Positions 60,101 through 64,000 of a stretch of 64,000 bases of DNA are shown here, piece after piece (positions within the stretch are counted from its first letter, which is position 1; every line of letters starts with the position of its first letter). This stretch comes from Nymphaea colorata (taxonomy: Eukaryota; Streptophyta; Magnoliopsida; Nymphaeales; Nymphaeaceae), in the NCBI RefSeq assembly GCF_008831285.2, contig NC_045144.1, forward strand, positions 7,601,886-7,665,885, in the 5' to 3' direction. Both the position numbers and the translations under genes were made by a program. The notes under the pieces are model-generated. The model ran no database searches. It had not been told where the DNA came from and saw only the letters and a list, made by a program, of their open reading frames with translations.

Positions 60101-63100
60101 TTTACTGCATGTGATTTAGATATTCATTTTCCTGTTTGGAAATAGATAAAAAGTATGCAAGCATGACACCAATAAATTTGGAATAAGAAAGAATTTGTCA
60201 AATGGAATTCCTAATAAAATGAATTAGATTGACTTGCTAAAAGTCAATTACAGGGAACAAAAATCTAATTCACTACCGGGTGTCCCTGTCCAACTTTTGG
60301 GCGAACTTGTGGATGTTCTTTGATATTTTAAAACCATCAACATATGGTAGGATAGTCATTTATGCTTCTAACTTTAAATATTTATACTTCACATCAATTA
60401 CTTGTTTCCGAAATTATCTCTTTCTTGCTCAGATTATTATGTCATATTTATGAAAAACTTGAACTTACTGCATCCAGTTCTGAAATCTGTGAAGTTATGA
60501 ATGTTCTTAGATATTTCAAAATGACCAAAATATTTTATAATAGTTATTATGCTACTAATTTTAAATATTGATACCTTACCTTATCTCATACACTTATTTC
60601 TGAATTAACCTCTTTTCTTGGTCGAATTGTTATATCATATTCATGAAAAGAACTTACTGCAGTCGTTTTAGAATGTGTTTAATTTACTTAGGTCTTCATA
60701 GTTTATATAAGATGTGATTCTCAATTTATTTGTTTTTCTCAGAATTTGCAAATCCTTTAGTTCTCATTATGGGGGCTGCGCATGTGGGATGTAAAGCTTT
60801 GGATGCTTCAATTTTTTTTCCAAGGAAGGCTACTTCAGATCAATAGTTCATGAATTCATGCTAATTACTCAAAATTCAGAATCCTCTCTATACTAATTAC
60901 TCAAAGTTTTGTTCATCGACATGTTACAAGGATGCACAGTGGAAAGAGGAGCTATGTAACACGGGTACTGCTCCTATGTACCGTATCGGTACGATACTAG
61001 TATGGGCATTGGTACATACTTGGGTACGTCCAGGGTACAGCGTTGACCGTACCAGCAACGGTCAATGTACCCGAGTACGTATCCGTCAATTTATGGACTC
61101 GGTCAAAGTTGATCGAGTTCAAAATTGTCCACAAGTTAGGGTTTTTTTTGTTCTTTACTTTAAAGAAAACGCAGCATCTGTGTTTCATCCACAGCAACCA
61201 GCAATGCCCACTGCTCAGGCGAACAGTAAGGGCAACTCCGGTGACCTCCGTCCATCATTTTCCAACATGTGATTGAGTAGTGCAGCGAATGGCAACTTCT
61301 CCGGCGAAGGGCAATGCCTTTGCTGTGGTATTCAAACGTCATCTGCTTTTCCATTGCCTGATTTGGGCCTTTTTTTCTCTGTCCAATGTTTAAGCTTCTT
61401 CCATCTCCAACAGCCTCACCTGTCGTCCGACAACCTTTCCCATTGACCGGCGGCAAGTATTTTCATCCTCCATCGACTTCTTTATTTCTGTCACTTTTTT
61501 CTTTGATTTGAACTGCTGTGTTTGTGGTTCACACATCGAAAATAAGCCATTGTAGCCTGATTTGTGTGTTTTTCTGGTCTGCTGAAGATAACCTGATCAG
61601 TGCGGTTTTTTAGTCAACATTATTGGAGCTGCATCTGTGCATTTATGTGCAGTATCTATAAATTTATTTTGAGATCATGATTTATGAATATGTTATTCTG
61701 TTTGTTTGAATTCCAATTTATGTATGTGTGTGTGTGTGTGTGTGTGTACAGCCATATCCCCGCACTCAAGTTTTTTGCAAATGGTCTATACCCCTCCCTA
61801 TGTGACATAGAGAGGAAGCAGGTTTCTGTATGAACACGTATTTTTTAGCTAGTGCATAAATGGAGACAAGCATGGAAACTATAAGTGCATCCCACATCTA
61901 AGTATGGACCCAAATGTAAGCCCTAGCATCATCAAAAATACCAACAAGTAAAGCTCAAGCAGCTAATTCGAATGCTTCTCTATATGCATGGACAAGGTTC
62001 ACTTCAATAGAATACATGCACCAAGGGACCCACCTAACTCCGTCCTATTTTAGTTTTAGAACCTAGTCTTTAGTCCTGAACACATGGACCTCACCACAAT
62101 CATATGCCTATCCATGTATGCAATGTCACAACTATTCAAGGTACTAGATAGAAATAGAATGGGGCAGGAAATTTAATAAGCAAAACTAGCACATGATACC
62201 ATAAAACAGCTAGCATTAAGCATAGGCTAGCACTAAATGAAAATTTCCTAGGTACAACACCTTACCTCCAGATTGCCACATCCACCATCATCCTGCAGAT
62301 CATCATAGCACACCTTTAACTGCTTCCGGGCCACTTGCAGAACTGTACATCTGAACCAGCAACCTCTAATACCACTATCTTGACAAAGTAATTCCACCTT
62401 ATCATTGACCTTATATGGAACCCAAGAATCAATTCCGACACATTTTACAGCAAATGAGCGGTTTACATGTCCAAAATTTAACCTCCTATAAGCCAGATTG
62501 CATGCCATCATCTGGGTCTCACTACCTGGTACTCCAATTCCAGGTTGGTGCTTGAAAAACAACTGATGTCTTTTGCCGTTTTTGCCTTTATCAGTCCCCT
62601 TGAACACACTGAAATGGTCAAACTCTTCCGCTTGCTCCATATTTAGGCTTTTGCTTGCTAACTCATAAGTTACATGCTGATCTATACATGTTAGGATCCT
62701 TTGTTCAGAATAGCCTTTTAGTTTGCTGATATTGAAAGATGTTACACCATGACCAGAAAACTGCCGAAAACAAAGATGGGTATGTGCTGAAAAATTTATC
62801 AAGTTAGCAGCCAAGCATTTCCTGTAATCTTCAGGAGACAACACATATGCGACACCATCCACACACTCTGCACTGATGACTTGAAAATATGGAGTGATAA
62901 ACACTTCCTTTGGATGAGGATCTGGTTTTGGTACCTTCCCAGTAACTTCTTGCTGTTGATGAAACCATCTAACTTTGACTTTCTTCTTTCCTTTCTTGTC
63001 TTCATACATATCTTCCACGTAAGCAAGATAATGAGTGTCATCTTTTGACATGACAAATACAAAAGAGTGGACCTACACACAACCCATCAGCTCTTTAATG

Positions 63101-63433
63101 CAAACCATCATAAAGAAATTGCCTATCTTTTAGAAAATATGCTTACTTCTACTAGGATGCCATTGCGAGAAAAAGAGTCATAATGCTTAAGCTGCCGGCC
63201 ACATGTTCTGCTGACACCCAGCCACACTATCTCCAAGTTGCAATTCGCCTTCCTCGTAAAATTGCCCTGATGAGACAAGAGTTTAAGAGAAAAAAAACGG
63301 ACAAGAGAAAAAAGGCAGTTTATGAAATAGAAAAGCAAGACCTTCCGACTATAGGAACTGCTTCCAGGCTCATGAAATACAGCTGCTAATGATTCGACAT
63401 TTGACACATGAGTTCTCTCATTCAACGGTGACC
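57133..63433 (-). CDS. Agenet plus BAH domain chromatin protein, C-terminal five exons (5' end beyond window)
   Basis: Minus-strand exons are 63433-63342, 63266-63147, 63072-62266, 58719-58503 and 57773-57133 (stop at 57133). Phases agree (0, 0, 0, 1), giving about 625 residues. A BAH domain spans the second and third exons: [22 protein letters not shown], then [33 protein letters not shown] and [17 protein letters not shown]. An Agenet-type module follows at the end of the third exon ([19 protein letters not shown]) and the next in the fourth ([18 protein letters not shown]). The tail (last exon) is mostly low complexity and very acidic ([15 protein letters not shown]). BAH and Agenet modules bind nucleosomes and methylated histone tails, so a nuclear chromatin-reader role is likely. 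I recall the same layout in Arabidopsis At1g68580-type proteins. The first exons are missing here. Intron 3 is 3.5 kb. Confidence 0.88.
58019..58340. repeat. About 175-bp degenerate tandem duplication in the last intron of the Agenet/BAH gene
   Basis: 'tgatacatgtcttgatattttg' at about 58021 and 'tgatacctgtctgatatttc' at about 58195 begin two copies. Both continue through 'ttcaaatt.aa.tt.aagaccaat' and 'gacagctaaatat.ctg.aggt' at the same spacing, with many substitutions. Confidence 0.8.
59941..60672. repeat. Three diverged copies of an about 175-bp repeat in intron 3 of the Agenet/BAH gene
   Basis: Copies begin at about 59941, 60308 and 60497. Each has, in order, 'tttgatatttcaaaa'-like, 'atagttattatgct.ctaa.ttaaat', 'aatta.ctcttttcttggtc' and 'tatcatatttatgaaaa...cttactgca'. 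The second and third are adjacent; unrelated sequence lies between the first and second. Confidence 0.8.
60955..61130. repeat. GTAC-rich palindromic segment
   Basis: About nine GTAC tetramers within about 130 bases, several as nested palindromes such as 'gtaccgtatcggtac' and 'acccgagtacg'. It is probably the foldback part of a DNA element; no ends were identified. Confidence 0.5.
61718..61748. repeat. (TG)n microsatellite
   Basis: A short TG run of about 28 bases in intron 3 of the Agenet/BAH gene. Confidence 0.9.
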
Positions 63434-64000
63434 CTGTTATGAAAATATTAAAAACATAAGAAGATTCAAGGACATCTTCCCTAGAAATAAGTCGAAGATA
63501 GCCACTCAGATGTAAATTGAAAGATGCAACCTAAAGATATTATCTTATAGAGTATCTAGAAATAAAAAGGTTTAGAAGCCCAATAAAGGAGGCTTCCAGG
63601 ATCCAGGAGTTCAAGTCATACAAAACAATGGAAAAGCATGCAATGTCACTGCAAAAAAATAATTACATGAAGGCCCACCTGACTAGTTTCAAGTTTGAAG
63701 TTTCAAGTTTCAACCCGTACCCTTTAAAAGAAACCTCTATCTCCCACCATTTATGCTAGAACTTAATGTATAGTTTTTCTAAATTATGTGGTAGAAAAAC
63801 ATTGATTAGATTAATAATGAGTAGAATGCCTTATATCCAAAAAGAAGAAGTTCCAAAGTAGAACAGCATAGCGTTGAAATGAACAAAGGGCATTTTGTCG
63901 CCCAACTTTTTAGTTGGTAACTTCTTGCTAATTGTTCCATGTTATACAGCTGATTCTTTATGTATCTGACACATAAGTATAAGTCAACTTCATTATATCT
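63434..64000. other. Intron or upstream part of the Agenet/BAH gene
   Basis: The exon starting at 63433 has an acceptor (minus-strand ATAACAG) and needs one base from an earlier exon, so 63434 onwards is intron. No further exon is recognised before the window ends. Confidence 0.6.

Overview
This is nuclear DNA from a flowering plant. The genes are split by many GT-AG introns, from under 100 bp to 3.5 kb. They belong to plant families: a plastid-targeted small membrane protein, a heavy-metal-associated isoprenylated plant protein (HIPP), a ZIP2-type zinc transporter, a Tim17-family-like organelle protein and an Agenet/BAH chromatin protein. The spaces between them hold (AT)n and (CT)n microsatellites, hAT-like MITEs, a CACTA end, tRNA-derived SINEs and a decayed LINE. 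There is nothing prokaryotic, no CRISPR array and no operon. The species cannot be named from sequence alone.

Layout. 0.1-2.4 kb (+): three-exon gene for a 134-residue plastid protein of unrecognised family with one C-terminal membrane helix. 4.1-5.1 kb (+): a weak three-exon candidate. 5.1-6.5 kb (-): the 3' part of an unrecognised multi-exon gene, rebuilt here from splice sites whose phases agree. 10.0-16.4 kb (+): a complete five-exon HIPP gene, 299 residues, with two HMA metal-binding domains and a CSVM prenylation box; its fourth intron carries a hAT-like MITE with an 8-bp target duplication. 16.4-28.4 kb: no gene seen, but a three-copy 50-bp array of pol III B-box-like sequence, a 110-bp SINE-like insertion with a 14-bp target duplication, at least three short hAT-like MITEs and a CACTA terminus. 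28.4-33.9 kb (+): a full-length but broken L1-type LINE. 33.9-39.8 kb: old repeats. 40.2-43.6 kb (+): a ZIP2-like transporter, 353 residues in four exons, one intron being GC-AG. 44.6-52.3 kb (-): a six-exon Tim17/22/23-like protein, about 325 residues. 52.3-57.1 kb: no gene seen, two SINE heads. 57.1-63.4 kb (-): the last five exons of an Agenet plus BAH protein whose 5' end lies beyond the window.

The genes are independently transcribed and form no pathway cluster. ZIP (metal uptake) and HIPP (cytosolic metal binding) both concern metals but lie 24 kb apart with a LINE between them, so a functional link is speculation. ZIP and the Tim17-like gene converge. The most useful new observations are the phase-consistent unknown gene on the minus strand at 5-6.5 kb, the B-box tandem array, the SINE-like unit at 17.06 kb and the GC-AG intron in the ZIP gene. 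I did not find a clearly new biological system. Exon borders were chosen by eye from splice consensus, frame and remembered homologues, without transcript evidence.
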